NCBI RefSeq assembly: GCF_003675385.1
Contig: NZ_RCWZ01000002.1
Location: 868,001 to 932,000, forward strand
Direction: 5' to 3'
Source: Mucilaginibacter kameinonensis
Lineage (GTDB): Bacteria; Bacteroidota; Bacteroidia; Sphingobacteriales; Sphingobacteriaceae
Length of the DNA stretch: 64,000 nucleotides
In this document: one piece after another, positions 35,069 to 44,547 of the stretch
Layout of the letters: the number at the start of each line of letters is the position of its first letter
Numbering within the stretch: the first letter of the stretch is position 1
Notes under the pieces: generated by a model
The model's input: the letters and a program-made list of their open reading frames with translations, nothing else
What the model was told of the DNA's origin: nothing
Databases searched by the model: none
Made by a program: the position numbers and the translations under genes

Positions 35069-35960
35069 ATTAAACATTGTTGCCGGAATAAGCCTTATCT
35101 TGTTATCAGGCTTTACGGTTGTTAAAAACATGGAATTTAAAAATGCCGATTATCCTTCGTTCAGTGCCGAAGCACACCGCGGCGGCAGAGGACTGATGCC
35201 TGAAAATACCATTCCGGCCATGAAGAATGGTATTGATCTTGGCGTTACCACGTTGGAGATGGATACCCACATCACGGCCGATGGAGAGGTGGTATTATCG
35301 CACGATGAATACATCAATCCGCTGTTCTCGCTCACGCCTGATGGCAAAGAGATCAGCAACGAGGAAGGGAAAAACCTGATCTTGTACAAAATGAAGTATG
35401 AGGATCTGAAGAAATATGATGTCGGTTCTAAATTCTACAGCAAGTTTCCCCGCCAAAAAAAGCTCAAAACCTATATGCCGCTGTTATCCGAATTGATCGA
35501 TTCGGTACAGAACTATATTAAGATAAATCATAAGAAGCCGGTTTTTTATAATATCGAAACCAAGTGTTCTCCCGCAGGTGATGGGATTTATAATCCTGGT
35601 CCGCAAGAGTTTGTAGATAAGCTGATGGCGGTACTGATCAAAAAGAAGATCCTGCCTTATGTGGTGATCCAGTCGTTTGATAAACGCACGCTGCAGATCA
35701 TTCACAAGCAATATCCGGATGTACGTACATCCTATCTTATCGAAAATAAAAAATCGTTTGAAGATAACATGACCGATCTGGGTTTTACACCTTTCATCCT
35801 AAGCCCGGCCTATAAACTGGTTAATGCCGATCTGGTAAAGAAATGCCACGATGCTAAGATAAAAGTATTGCCATGGACGGTGAACACCAAAGATGAAATT
35901 GAACAGCTTAAAGCTTTGGGTGTAGATGGCGTAATTTCCGATTACCCGGATTTGTATTGA
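35058..35960 (+). CDS. Glycerophosphodiester phosphodiesterase
   Basis: The 300-residue protein has an N-terminal hydrophobic export signal (LNIVAGISLILLSGFTV) and the GDPD TIM barrel: catalytic AHRGGRGLMPENTIPA, metal ligands in LEMDTHITADGEVVLSHDE, then YNIETKCSP, VIQSFDKRTLQII and the C-terminal LPWTVNTKDEIEQLKALGVD with GVISDYPD. It hydrolyses glycerophosphodiesters to alcohol and glycerol-3-phosphate in this family. Overlap with the upstream phosphoesterase gene supports joint action on lipid headgroup or teichoic-type phosphodiesters. Confidence 0.95.
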   Translation: MQNKLNIVAGISLILLSGFTVVKNMEFKNADYPSFSAEAHRGGRGLMPENTIPAMKNGIDLGVTTLEMDTHITADGEVVLSHDEYINPLFSLTPDGKEISNEEGKNLILYKMKYEDLKKYDVGSKFYSKFPRQKKLKTYMPLLSELIDSVQNYIKINHKKPVFYNIETKCSPAGDGIYNPGPQEFVDKLMAVLIKKKILPYVVIQSFDKRTLQIIHKQYPDVRTSYLIENKKSFEDNMTDLGFTPFILSPAYKLVNADLVKKCHDAKIKVLPWTVNTKDEIEQLKALGVDGVISDYPDLY

Positions 35961-35970
35961 GGGAAAAAAA

Positions 35971-36083
35971 TATGTCATTGCGAGCGCAGCGCGGCAATCG
36001 CACGGAAGCATAGCCGCTCTGTATAGTATGCGATTGCCGCGTCGCGCCGATGCTCATACCCGTTTTGCTCCTCGCAAGACATA
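35971..36083. repeat. REP-like palindrome (copy 3, degenerate)
   Basis: It begins TATGTCATTGCGAGCGCAGCG and ends CTCGCAAGACATA, with core CTGTATAG and arms GGCAATCGCA and TGCGATTGCC. The right half carries an insertion-like stretch and one changed base in the terminal repeat. It starts 11 bp after the GDPD stop codon. Confidence 0.8.
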
Positions 36084-36209
36084 TTTTAATTTTCGCGCTC
36101 ACGCCAAATAAGCTGAATGTAATGTCAATTTCCGATAATCTAAACATTAAATTTAAATGTGATATTGCGGTTGTTAAAACGTTTTATCAATTTAACCAAC
36201 AACCCAATC

Positions 36210-37610
36210 ATGTTTAAATTACGAGCTTTATGCTTCATGGCACTTTGTGCGGCTTCACTCTCATTAAAAGCACAAATGGCCCAACAGCCTGTAAAACCGC
36301 TTGCCCAGCTTCAGCAGGAATTTGTCGACCTGCGTTTTGGTATGTTCATCCACTTTAACATTCCAACCTATATGGATCAGGACTGGGCAGATCCGGATGC
36401 GCTGCCAACCATCTTCAATCCAAAAAAACTGAATTGCGATCAGTGGGCAAAAGCGGCCAAATCGGCAAACATGACCTACGGTTGTATTACCACCAAGCAC
36501 CACAGCGGTTTTTGTATCTGGGATACCAAAACAACCGATTATAACGTGATGAACAGTCCCCTGAAAAAGGATGTGGTTAAAGAATATACGGATGCGTTCA
36601 GGGCTAACGGTCTGAAAGTGTTCCTGTATTATTCTATACTGGATACCCACCACAGGTTAAGGCCAAACATGATCACGCCAAAGCATATTGATATGGTTAA
36701 AGCGCAGATCACCGAGCTGATGACCAAGTACGGCGAGATCTCGGCATTGATCATCGACGGATGGGATGCCCCATGGTCAAGAATTTCGTATGATGATGTG
36801 CCGTTTGAAGAGATCTATACCTTAGTAAAATCATTGCAGCCTAACTGTTTGGTAATGGACCTTAACGGTGCCAAATATCCGGCTGAGGGTATGTACTATA
36901 CCGATATTAAAACCTATGAAATGGGAGCGGGACAGCGCGTATCAACCAAAGATAACCGCATGCCGGCCATTGCCTGTTTGCCGTTGCAGGCCAACTGGTT
37001 TTGGGAAACAAGCCACCCTACAACCCCGGTTAAAGAACCCGCTAAACTGGTTAATGATATCCTGAAACCATTAAATAATGTTGATTGTAATTTTATCCTG
37101 AACGTAGCGCCAAACCGCGATGGTTTGTTTGACGACAACGCGCTTGCCGCACTTAAAGAAATTGGTAAGCTTTGGAAAAACGAAGGCCCTGTTGCTAAAC
37201 TTTCTAAACTGGATGCGCCGATCATTTCATCAAACATTGCTAAAAATCAGCCTGCAAGCTCAAGCTGGAGTGATGATTCGGCCATTATGGATTTTGCTAA
37301 CGATGATGATTTTCATAGCTCATGGGTGTCAAACCCAACGGTTAAAAATCCATGGTATGAGATCGATTTTAAGAAAGATCAGGCGCTGAATACCATCGTA
37401 ATCGCCGAGGAAAAACCAAACATTTCACATTACCGCCTGGAGTATTACCTGAACGGAAGCTGGAAACCGTTGTTTGATGGTGAAAACGCCAACAAGATCA
37501 AGGTTCACCGTTTTGACAGGGTATGGGCCGGTAAAGTTCGGATCTCTGTAGATAAGGCCGATCACCAGGTTTCGATAGCCGAATTCCAGGTTTATAACGA
37601 AAGAAGATAA
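36210..37610 (+). CDS. GH29 alpha-L-fucosidase with C-terminal F5/8-type domain
   Basis: The ATG at 36210 is chosen over a GTG at 36159 because it starts directly with a signal peptide (MFKLRALCFMALCAASLSL...). The 466-residue product has the GH29 barrel with QQEFVDLRFGMFIHFNIPT, YGCITTKHHSGFCIWDT, and ALIIDGWDAPWS, which holds the likely nucleophile Asp. A C-terminal galactose-binding-like (discoidin) domain at about 340-465 may bind the glycan. It is followed by a strong terminator, then by GH95, giving two unrelated fucosidase families side by side. Confidence 0.92.
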   Translation: MFKLRALCFMALCAASLSLKAQMAQQPVKPLAQLQQEFVDLRFGMFIHFNIPTYMDQDWADPDALPTIFNPKKLNCDQWAKAAKSANMTYGCITTKHHSGFCIWDTKTTDYNVMNSPLKKDVVKEYTDAFRANGLKVFLYYSILDTHHRLRPNMITPKHIDMVKAQITELMTKYGEISALIIDGWDAPWSRISYDDVPFEEIYTLVKSLQPNCLVMDLNGAKYPAEGMYYTDIKTYEMGAGQRVSTKDNRMPAIACLPLQANWFWETSHPTTPVKEPAKLVNDILKPLNNVDCNFILNVAPNRDGLFDDNALAALKEIGKLWKNEGPVAKLSKLDAPIISSNIAKNQPASSSWSDDSAIMDFANDDDFHSSWVSNPTVKNPWYEIDFKKDQALNTIVIAEEKPNISHYRLEYYLNGSWKPLFDGENANKIKVHRFDRVWAGKVRISVDKADHQVSIAEFQVYNERR

Positions 37611-37644
37611 TACACTATAACTGACCTACTACTTACTAATGAAG

Positions 37645-37667
37645 ACCCGCCCGCAAGGCGGGTTTTT
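37645..37667 (+). terminator. Intrinsic terminator after GH29
   Basis: ACCCGCC (37645-37651) and GGCGGGT (37657-37663) form a 7-bp GC-rich stem with loop CGCAA, followed by a run of T. It separates GH29 from the GH95 gene, which therefore needs its own promoter or read-through. Confidence 0.85.
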
Positions 37668-37766
37668 CATTTACAATTAACCGTTTTGGATATAAAAATG
37701 CCAATAAGCATTATTTTTTATAGCCGCCGCATTGTTATACTTGTAAAAACAATTGTATCCTACTTT

Positions 37767-40241
37767 ATGAACCAAGGTCTGAAAGCAACACTCCTGTCTG
37801 TAGTTTTACCGCTATGCACGCAATTAATTACGCTTAACGCAAACGCGCAAAATAATACGTTATGGTACAAACAACCCGCCAAAACATGGACGGAGGCCTT
37901 GCCCATAGGTAATGGTCGTTTAGGGGCGATGATTTTTGGAGGCGTTAATGACGAATTGCTGCAACTCAACGAAGCTACCCTATGGTCGGGCGGCCCGGTG
38001 AAGCAAAATGTAAATCCCGAAGCTTTTCAATATCTGGCACAGGTAAGGGAGGCGTTGTTTAAAGGTGATTACCAAACCGCCCGCGACCTTACCAAAAAGA
38101 TGCAGGGTATATATTCAGAAAGTTTCCTGCCTATGGCAGATCTGCATATCAAGCAATCATATAACGGAGGTAAAGCTGGCAACTATTACCGCGACCTGAA
38201 TATCGGCAATGCCGTGGCAACAACAAAATATGCGGTTAATGGCGTAAACTATAAACGTGAGATTTTTGCTTCAGCACCCGATAAGGTGATCGTGATCCGT
38301 ATCACTGCCGATAAACCCAAACAGATCAACCTCGGCATAAATACCAGCAGCCAGCTTCGTTTTCAAAAAGATGTGCTGAATAAAACAGTATTGGAACTGA
38401 GCGGCAAGGCTCCCGCCCATGTCGAGCCAAGCTATGTCGACTCAAAAAATCCGATAGTTTATGCCGATGACGATAAATGCAGGGGTATGCGCTATGAGGT
38501 GCTGGTAAAAGCTGTAAGTAATGACGGTAAAATAACTGCCGATACCAGTGGTATCACGGTAAAAGGGGCATCAACAGTAACACTTTATGTCACCGCGGCT
38601 ACAAGTTTTAAGGCCTACAACCAATGCCCGGATGGCGACGAAAAAGTTGCTGAGAAAAATCTCGACAAAGCCGCTGCTAAGCCTTACGCGCAATTGCTTG
38701 CAGCCCACCTTGCCGACTATCATCACTTTTTTAACCGTGTAAACCTTAAACTTAATGATAATAAAGGCAGCCATGCCGAATTGCCTACAGATGAAAGGCT
38801 TGCACTTTATAATAAAAATCAGGGTGCCGATCCCGGTATTGAAGCCTTGTATTTTCAGTACGGCCGTTACCTGTTGATAAGCAGTTCAAGAACACCGGCT
38901 GTACCTGCCAACCTGCAGGGCATCTGGAACAAAGAATTACGCGCGCCATGGAGTTCTAATTATACCAGCAACATCAATGTGCAGATGAACTACTGGATGG
39001 CCGAGGATTGTAACCTGTCTGAAATGCACCAGCCTTTATTTCAGTTGATCAAAGGTCTGTCCGAAACGGGTACAGAGGTAGCTAAAGATTTTTACCATGC
39101 CAAAGGTTGGGTAACGCACCACAATACCGATATCTGGGCATTGGCCAATCCAGTAGGTGATCTTGGTCATGGTGACCCGGCATGGGCCAATTGGCCAATG
39201 GGGGGCGACTGGCTTACTCGCCATCTGTGGGAGCATTATTTATACACCGGTGATAAAGAGTTTCTGAAAAATACAGCCTACCCCTTAATGAAAGGTGCAG
39301 CCGAATTTACATTTGATTGGCTGGTACCCGATGGTCAGGGGCATTTGGTAACCGCGCCGTCCATGTCGCCCGAAAATGAGTTTATTTATGCCGAGGGTAA
39401 AAAGTCGGACGTTTCTGTGTCCACCACTATGGATATGGGCATCATCCGCGATTTGTTTGATAACCTGATAGTAGCAACAAAAGTATTGGACATTGACGCG
39501 GCTTTCCGGGATTCGCTTATCGCTAAAAAAGCAAAACTTATTCCATATCAAATAGGTAGTAAGGGCCAGTTACAGGAATGGTATAAAGACCAGGAGTCGC
39601 CGGATCCGCATCACCGCCATGTATCGCACCTGTATTCCGTATACCCGGCAAATGAAATTTCAATAGCAACAAACCCTGAACTGGCCGCGGCTGCAAAACG
39701 TACGTTAGAATTACGTGGCGATGAAAGCACCGGCTGGAGCCTGGCCTGGAAGGTAAACCTTTGGGCGCGCCTGAGGGATGGCAACCACGCTTACAAATTA
39801 TACCGCGACCTGTTGCGCTTAACCGGCGAAAGCGGCTATAATTACAGCGAGGGTGGGGGACTATATCCAAATATGTTTGACGCGCATCCACCATTTCAGA
39901 TTGATGGAAACTTTGGTGGCACATCCGGTCTGGCCGAAATGTTGCTGCAAAGCCAGGATGGTAACATCCATTTACTGCCTGCATTACCTGATGCCTGGGC
40001 CAATGGCGAAATAAAAGGTTTGGTAGCAAGAGGCGCGTTTGTTGTGGGTATGAAATGGACAGGGGGAAGGGTTACATCTGCTGATGTGTTTTCGAAAGCG
40101 GGAGGTATATGCCGTATCATTTCCAAATCAAAACTTACTGTAAAAGGTTCAAATGCTGCCGCTGTTAAAGTAAAAAAAGGATATGAGTTGGTTATAAACA
40201 CCGAAAAAGGTAAATCATACCAATTAGTAAGCGCGTTATGA
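37767..40241 (+). CDS. GH95 alpha-L-fucosidase
   Basis: ATG 37767 is preferred: it starts a normal signal peptide ([10 protein letters not shown]..., cleavage near NANAQ). Upstream in-frame TTG 37686 and ATG 37698 would add an odd hydrophobic leader. The 824-residue enzyme has the GH95 layout: N-terminal beta sandwich ([30 protein letters not shown]), then an alpha/alpha-six barrel with [19 protein letters not shown], the SMSPENEF segment holding the candidate acid Glu, and [18 protein letters not shown] with the catalytic Asp, and a C-terminal beta domain. Members act by inversion on alpha-1,2-fucosyl or galactosyl ends. It overlaps the SGNH esterase gene by 4 bp. Confidence 0.95.
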   Translation: MNQGLKATLLSVVLPLCTQLITLNANAQNNTLWYKQPAKTWTEALPIGNGRLGAMIFGGVNDELLQLNEATLWSGGPVKQNVNPEAFQYLAQVREALFKGDYQTARDLTKKMQGIYSESFLPMADLHIKQSYNGGKAGNYYRDLNIGNAVATTKYAVNGVNYKREIFASAPDKVIVIRITADKPKQINLGINTSSQLRFQKDVLNKTVLELSGKAPAHVEPSYVDSKNPIVYADDDKCRGMRYEVLVKAVSNDGKITADTSGITVKGASTVTLYVTAATSFKAYNQCPDGDEKVAEKNLDKAAAKPYAQLLAAHLADYHHFFNRVNLKLNDNKGSHAELPTDERLALYNKNQGADPGIEALYFQYGRYLLISSSRTPAVPANLQGIWNKELRAPWSSNYTSNINVQMNYWMAEDCNLSEMHQPLFQLIKGLSETGTEVAKDFYHAKGWVTHHNTDIWALANPVGDLGHGDPAWANWPMGGDWLTRHLWEHYLYTGDKEFLKNTAYPLMKGAAEFTFDWLVPDGQGHLVTAPSMSPENEFIYAEGKKSDVSVSTTMDMGIIRDLFDNLIVATKVLDIDAAFRDSLIAKKAKLIPYQIGSKGQLQEWYKDQESPDPHHRHVSHLYSVYPANEISIATNPELAAAAKRTLELRGDESTGWSLAWKVNLWARLRDGNHAYKLYRDLLRLTGESGYNYSEGGGLYPNMFDAHPPFQIDGNFGGTSGLAEMLLQSQDGNIHLLPALPDAWANGEIKGLVARGAFVVGMKWTGGRVTSADVFSKAGGICRIISKSKLTVKGSNAAAVKVKKGYELVINTEKGKSYQLVSAL

Positions 40242-40993
40242 GCAACAGCAGGAGAAACTTTTTAAAGAGAGCCTCGTTGGCTGGCGCGGCTGTAATGGCT
40301 GCACCCGGCATTGCTACAGCATCTGTAAAAGGAAATGATTATCTGCCCGATGATGGCGTAGGAAAAACTTTCCTTTTCCAGGGCGATTCGATAACGGATG
40401 GTGGCCGCAGTTTTGATAAAGATTGGAACCACGTTTACGGACAAGGTTATGCTTATCTGATAACCGCCCGGATCAATTTTGATTACCCTGGTCGGGATTA
40501 CCTGTTTTTTAACCGGGGAATCAGCGGTAACACGGTCAATGATCTCGCGGCACGCTGGCAAAAGGATACACTTGATATTAAACCCGATGTGTTGAGCATA
40601 CTGATAGGTATTAACGACGTGCATCACGTAATAATGCAAGGCGATAAAGCAACAGCCTATGATTTTGGAACAGCCTATGACCGGTTGTTGACCCAAACAA
40701 AAGCCGCATTACCCAATGTTAAATTGATTTTGCTGGAACCCTTTATTTTACCGTTAGGCATGGTAAGTAAAAATCCCGAACTGTGGGCGTCAGAAGTGCA
40801 AAAGCGGCAGGTAATAGTTAAAGCACTTGCATCAAAATTTAATGCCATTTTTGTGCCTTTGCAGGATGTTTTTAACAAAGCCCTGCAAAAAGCCAAAGCC
40901 GAACACTGGATCTGGGATGGTGTTCATCCTATGCCAGCCGGCCATGAGCTTATTGCCCGTGAATGGATGAGGGCGGTTAAAAAGCTGTATTGA
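40238..40993 (+). CDS. SGNH/GDSL-type esterase, Tat-type signal
   Basis: The 251-residue protein starts with a twin-arginine-like signal ([13 protein letters not shown]). The SGNH blocks are complete: [12 protein letters not shown] (Ser nucleophile), NRGISGNT (Gly), LIGINDVHH (Asn) and [11 protein letters not shown] (Asp and His). The family includes acetyl-xylan and rhamnogalacturonan acetyl esterases, so deacetylation of the glycan attacked by GH95 is likely. The ATGA overlap with the GH95 stop shows translational coupling. Confidence 0.92.
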   Translation: MSNSRRNFLKRASLAGAAVMAAPGIATASVKGNDYLPDDGVGKTFLFQGDSITDGGRSFDKDWNHVYGQGYAYLITARINFDYPGRDYLFFNRGISGNTVNDLAARWQKDTLDIKPDVLSILIGINDVHHVIMQGDKATAYDFGTAYDRLLTQTKAALPNVKLILLEPFILPLGMVSKNPELWASEVQKRQVIVKALASKFNAIFVPLQDVFNKALQKAKAEHWIWDGVHPMPAGHELIAREWMRAVKKLY

Positions 40994-41016
40994 TACTTAT
41001 TTAGCCCTAAATAAAT

Positions 41017-41150
41017 GCTGTCCGAAGTCTCCTGACTTCGGATGTCTATGTTTGTAGTTTGTAACTGCTTGTATTATAGCCTTTTGATTCTTGCGTCTGT
41101 AGTTGCAAACTACAGGCATATCGAATTCGAAGTCATAGACTTCGAACAGC
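41017..41150. repeat. Composite hairpin element 2
   Basis: The outer arms 41017-41029 and 41138-41150 match in inverse orientation (12 of 13 bases, GCTGTCCGAAGTC type). The arms form hairpins 41021-41042 (9-bp stem, 4-nt loop) and 41126-41146 (9-bp stem, loop ATA). An inner hairpin 41097-41115 is CTGTAGTT-GCA-AACTACAG, nearly the same as the inner hairpin of element 1. The ends GCTGTCCG also match element 1. Confidence 0.85.
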
Positions 41151-41152
41151 CG

Positions 41153-41219
41153 ACAATCTCTTAGCTATACAAATCGGTCATGCACTGGCTACGAGATTGC
41201 TACGCTGCGCAATGACATG
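41153..41219. repeat. REP-like palindrome (copy 4, right part only)
   Basis: It begins CAATCTCTTAGC and continues to GGCTACGAGATTGC then GCGCAATGACAT. The leading GTCATTGCGAG arm is missing, so this is a truncated copy most like copy 1. As at copy 1, it directly follows a composite hairpin element. Confidence 0.75.
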
Positions 41220-41246
41220 ATTTTTATTACTTAAAAGCGGGAAACT

Positions 41247-41516
41247 TTACGCATGGCTTGCAGCTATCATCTGAATAGCTTCTTCACGGGTTTTGTGTTC
41301 AATGGCCATTACAAACTCAACGGGGCCACCACCTTTGCCACAGCCAAAGCATTGGAAAATATTTTTTTCGGGCGATACCATGAGTGAGGTGGCCTGGTCT
41401 TTATGAAAAGGGCAGCGGCCTTTTAAATTTCTCCGGCTTTCTTCAAGCAGCACATATTTTGAAACAATTCGTACAAGATCGGCCTGTACCGGCGACAGGG
41501 AATGAGATGCAGACAT
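41247..41516 (-). CDS. Stand-alone CHC2-type zinc-finger protein (DnaG primase N-domain-like)
   Basis: The 89-residue protein is almost only the primase zinc-binding domain. Ligands are Cys35 and His38 (GRCPFHKD) and Cys56 and Cys59 (FQCFGCGKGG), and the segments ILKFVSKY-like VRIVSKYVLLEESRRNLKG and GGGPVEFVMAIEH align with the start of DnaG. No toprim or helicase-binding region follows, and the frame ends with a normal stop. It may be a free-standing single-gene protein rather than a pseudogene, since the domain is intact. It might bind DNA or primase templates; the role is unknown. Confidence 0.85.
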   Translation of the reverse strand: MSASHSLSPVQADLVRIVSKYVLLEESRRNLKGRCPFHKDQATSLMVSPEKNIFQCFGCGKGGGPVEFVMAIEHKTREEAIQMIAASHA

Positions 41517-41681
41517 GTTGGGTATTAGAATAGTTAATTATCAGGCCGCGAAAATAAATTATTAACGGAATTCAATTGTCGTTTGTGGAAAAAAAAGGCT
41601 GCAGAAACTCATCTTAGAGGCTTTTTTCGAATGTTGTAGCATTATATCGCCTGCTTTCGTAATTGATAAAAATCTACAATT

Positions 41682-42080
41682 ATGAAATCATTACTCTGCT
41701 TCCTGGTATTGATAGTTACCCTCGGTGCCTCATGCAAAAAGAACGATAATCAGGCAATTAAACTTAGCGGGACCTACGCCGGCACTTTTCAGCGTAAAGT
41801 GTCAGGAAGTGGTGCTGTATCAAATGTTTCCCTTAGCTTTTCGACCGATGCCTGGAATGGCGAATCTCAAACTGTTAAATATCCGGCGCTTAGTCATGGT
41901 TCATTCAGTACAACCGGCAACAAGATCAATTTTAAAAATGAATCGGTCTGGACAGCAGAGTTCGACTGGTCGCTGATTCTGAGTGGTGATTACGATATTG
42001 CTGTATCAGGCAACAAAATAATCATTTCTAAGAGTTACGCTACCGGTATGATGGATGTGTACACCCTAAGCAAGCAGTAG
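41682..42080 (+). CDS. Small lipoprotein of unknown function
   Basis: The 132-residue protein has a clear lipoprotein signal with Cys18 (TLGASCKKNDNQ). The mature part, about 114 residues, is rich in Gly, Ser and beta-type residues (KLSGTYAGTFQRKVSGSG) and ends YTLSKQ. It looks like a small beta-barrel or lipocalin-like lipoprotein, but I do not recognise a family. It stands alone between the CHC2 gene and the sorbosone-dehydrogenase-like gene. Confidence 0.7.
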   Translation: MKSLLCFLVLIVTLGASCKKNDNQAIKLSGTYAGTFQRKVSGSGAVSNVSLSFSTDAWNGESQTVKYPALSHGSFSTTGNKINFKNESVWTAEFDWSLILSGDYDIAVSGNKIIISKSYATGMMDVYTLSKQ

Positions 42081-42370
42081 TAACTGCTTATAAGTTTGGC
42101 TGTTAAAATCTGCGGTAACGCAAATTTTACAACACATGTTTGGCAATTGATTTAAAGGTAGCTTGGTAGCAGTTGTGGACGACATGACCGCGTGGAATAT
42201 GCTTGTTTAATGGTTTAGAATGATTTTTGAGTGTTTGACGGTATACCTGGTTTGTTTTGTAAGTGCCTGACTTAGTGTTATCAAAAGTGGATTTTAGCAT
42301 TGCTAAATCGATGCAGGCTTTCGCATTGAAAAACTGAATCGTTAAATTAGCCTAACCAAAATCTGCTTTT

Positions 42371-43624
42371 ATGAATCAAAGAACAACCTTGTTGCTTGGC
42401 TTATCGTTAATTGCGATAGGCGGGCTTGCCTCGTTCAGGCTTACCAAAAACGATCAGCATGCTGCTGCTAATGCAGGCCTTAAAATTCCTGATGGATTTA
42501 GTGCCGCTGTCATAGCCGATAATTTAGGTAGCGCGAGGTACATGGTGGTAACCCCCAATAATGATATTTACGTACACCTTGAGGGTTTGAAAAATGGCAA
42601 AGGCATTGTGGTTTTGCATGACAATGGCGATAAGGCCGATGTTAAAACCAGTTTTGGTAATTTCTCTGGTACAGGCATCCGCATCAATAACGGATATCTG
42701 TATGCATCTTCTGATAAAGCGGTTTATCGCTTTAAGTTGAACGCCAGCCAGGAGGTGATCGACCCGGAGCATCCTGAAATTGTTGTGAGCGGCTTAGTAT
42801 CTAAACGGGCACATAAACCCAAGGCTATCGCGTTTGATAATGGCGGGAATCTATACGTGAACATTGGCGCCTATTCAAATATCTGTTCGGAATTTGATCC
42901 GCAGAAAACAGGTTGCCCTATCCTTGATTCGGCAGGCGGCATCTGGCGTTTTAAAACAGATAAGCTCAACCAAAAACAACGCGATGGCGTACGCTTCGCT
43001 ACAGGCTTGCGTAATGTAGTTGGGCTCGACTGGAACCAGCAGGATAACCAGCTTTTTGTGATGCAACACGGTCGTGATGCTTTGCACGACCTGTTTCCTA
43101 AATATTATACCACCCAGCAATCGGCCTTGTTACCTGCTGAATGTATGTATGCTTTGAAAGAGGGTGACAATGCCGGCTGGCCCTATATGTATTATGATGA
43201 CGTTAAACACAAAAAAATAAAAGGCCCTGAGTATGGTGGCGATGGAGAAACCGAAGCAGACGCCAAGTATGCCGAACCGGTAGCAGCATATCCCGGTCAC
43301 CTTGCACCCGATGGCTTGTTGTTTTATACCGGCAACCAATTTCCGGAAAAATATAAAAATGGGGCTTTCATCGCTTTCCATGGTTCATGGAACAGGGCGC
43401 CCGAGCCGCAGGCCGGTTACTTTGTGGTTTTCCAGCCATTTAAGGATGGCAAACCCGACGGTAAATGGGAAGTATTTGCCGATGGTTTCGCAGGTACCGC
43501 CGAAGAAACATCTCCGGGAAAAGCCGAACACCGTCCATGCGGGCTTGCGCAAGGCCCCGATGGTTCGCTTTATGTAAGCGATGATGTTAAAGGAACTATT
43601 TATAAGATCACTTATAACAAATAA
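42371..43624 (+). CDS. Secreted sorbosone/PQQ-dependent glucose dehydrogenase-like beta-propeller
   Basis: The 417-residue protein has an N-terminal hydrophobic signal (LLLGLSLIAIGGLASF) and a six-bladed propeller of the GSDH family (PF07995). Typical segments are GFSAAVIADNLGSARYMVV, GLRNVVGLDWNQQDNQLFV, QHGRDALHDL, EGDNAGWPYMYY, HLAPDGLLFYTGNQFPEKY and FHGSWNRAPEPQAGY. Members oxidise sugars with PQQ in the periplasm, but many Bacteroidota homologues have unknown substrates. It is monocistronic, with a 290-bp spacer in front and a strong terminator behind. Confidence 0.85.
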   Translation: MNQRTTLLLGLSLIAIGGLASFRLTKNDQHAAANAGLKIPDGFSAAVIADNLGSARYMVVTPNNDIYVHLEGLKNGKGIVVLHDNGDKADVKTSFGNFSGTGIRINNGYLYASSDKAVYRFKLNASQEVIDPEHPEIVVSGLVSKRAHKPKAIAFDNGGNLYVNIGAYSNICSEFDPQKTGCPILDSAGGIWRFKTDKLNQKQRDGVRFATGLRNVVGLDWNQQDNQLFVMQHGRDALHDLFPKYYTTQQSALLPAECMYALKEGDNAGWPYMYYDDVKHKKIKGPEYGGDGETEADAKYAEPVAAYPGHLAPDGLLFYTGNQFPEKYKNGAFIAFHGSWNRAPEPQAGYFVVFQPFKDGKPDGKWEVFADGFAGTAEETSPGKAEHRPCGLAQGPDGSLYVSDDVKGTIYKITYNK

Positions 43625-43643
43625 AAGGATAAAGCGCTTTCAA

Positions 43644-43678
43644 AAAAGCCCAACTTGTTTAAAGCAGGTTGGGCTTTT
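43644..43678 (+). terminator. Intrinsic terminator
   Basis: AAAAGCCCAACTTG (43644-43657) pairs with CAGGTTGGGCTTTT (43665-43678), 14 bp with one G-T pair, loop of 7 nt. It is placed 20 bp after the sorbosone-dehydrogenase-like gene and its A and T runs make it usable in both directions. Confidence 0.85.
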
Positions 43679-43703
43679 GTATGAGTACTGACTTTTTATA
43701 AAA

Positions 43704-43790
43704 CATGTCATTGCGAGCGAAGCGCGGCAATCGCATACTATACAGAGTAACTATGCTTCCGTGCGATTGCTTCGTGCCTCGCAATGACGC
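43704..43790. repeat. REP-like palindrome (copy 5)
   Basis: It runs from CATGTCATTGCGAGCGAAGCG to GCTTCGTGCCTCGCAATGACG. The core ACTATACAGAGT is shared with copy 2, and arms GGCAATCGCA and TGCGATTGC pair. It lies 26 bp after the terminator. Confidence 0.85.
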
Positions 43791-43973
43791 GGTGGATATG
43801 TCATTTGACCTTCGTAGATCTCTATTTTCTCCCACTCAGGATGACATTACTTCATACCTGATGCAGAACTCTGAATGGGATCATTTAGCTACATCACTCC
43901 CCATATTATCAGAAATATTTACTTTAGCACCCATAAACAAAACCCTGCGCACTTGCCATAAAACCAAAGCATC

Positions 43974-44423
43974 ATGAACTATACTCAAATTTGCAAAGCC
44001 TTCAATGATTTAACAGTTACCGAACTATACCAGCTGTTGAAACTCCGGAGCGAGATATTTGTGGTTGAGCAAAATTGTGTGTTTTTAGACGCCGATGATA
44101 AGGATTATGCCTGTCATCACTTGTTATTATTTGATGATGAGCAGGAACTGGTAGCCTACGCCCGTATTGTTCCGGCAGGTAAATCATATACCGAAACATC
44201 AATAGGGCGTATAGTAAGCAGTAAAAAAGTACGCGGCAAAGGCGTTGGTAAAATACTGACACAGGCGGCTATAGATGCAGCTAAAAACCTTTATGGTGAT
44301 GTGCCTATCCGGATAGGAGCCCAATACTATGCCGTTAAATTTTATGAGCAACTGGGCTTTAAAATGGAGGGAGAGATTTACGACGAGGATGGTATCGACC
44401 ATATAGAAATGATCAGGGCTTGA
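43974..44423 (+). CDS. GNAT family N-acetyltransferase, ElaA-like
   Basis: The 149-residue protein resembles E. coli ElaA. It has LYQLLKLRSEIFVVEQNCVF and the acetyl-CoA loop region IGRIVSSKKVRGKGVGKIL, followed by IRIGAQYYAVKFYEQLGFK. It has no signal peptide and acts in the cytoplasm. The acceptor substrate of this family is not known, and the neighbours do not suggest one. Confidence 0.9.
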   Translation: MNYTQICKAFNDLTVTELYQLLKLRSEIFVVEQNCVFLDADDKDYACHHLLLFDDEQELVAYARIVPAGKSYTETSIGRIVSSKKVRGKGVGKILTQAAIDAAKNLYGDVPIRIGAQYYAVKFYEQLGFKMEGEIYDEDGIDHIEMIRA

Positions 44424-44469
44424 TAGCGGTTTAAACACGCTTTGTTTAAAAACGCCTTTTAACGATGGA

Positions 44470-44526
44470 TTTTGCCTGTTCAACGAATTTGGCACCTGTG
44501 TTGAATAGCCTGCTGCTAATTTTATG
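44470..44526 (+). promoter_or_regulatory. Two-part promoter-like motif (copy A)
   Basis: TTTTGCCTGTTCAACGAA (44470-44487), then 29 bp, then TAATTTTATG (44517-44526). The same two blocks with the same 29-bp gap occur at 48799-48855. The second block could be a -7 element, placing transcription start near 44535 and favouring ATG 44548 as the start of the next gene. Confidence 0.45.
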
Positions 44527-44547
44527 TCATACTTTAAAAGCTATGCC

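Larger units (their letters stand above)
43625..43973. other. 349-bp spacer with terminator and REP-like copy
   Basis: It contains the terminator at 43644-43678 and the REP-like copy at 43704-43790. The rest (43791-43973) shows no recognisable gene or strong structure. A possible reading frame over the repeat is not accepted as a gene. Confidence 0.6.

Noticed and set aside
43705..43977. 90-codon open frame on the plus strand
   Set aside because: Its N-terminal third is a translation of the REP-like palindrome (copy 5), the rest has no recognisable domain, and it overlaps the GNAT gene start.
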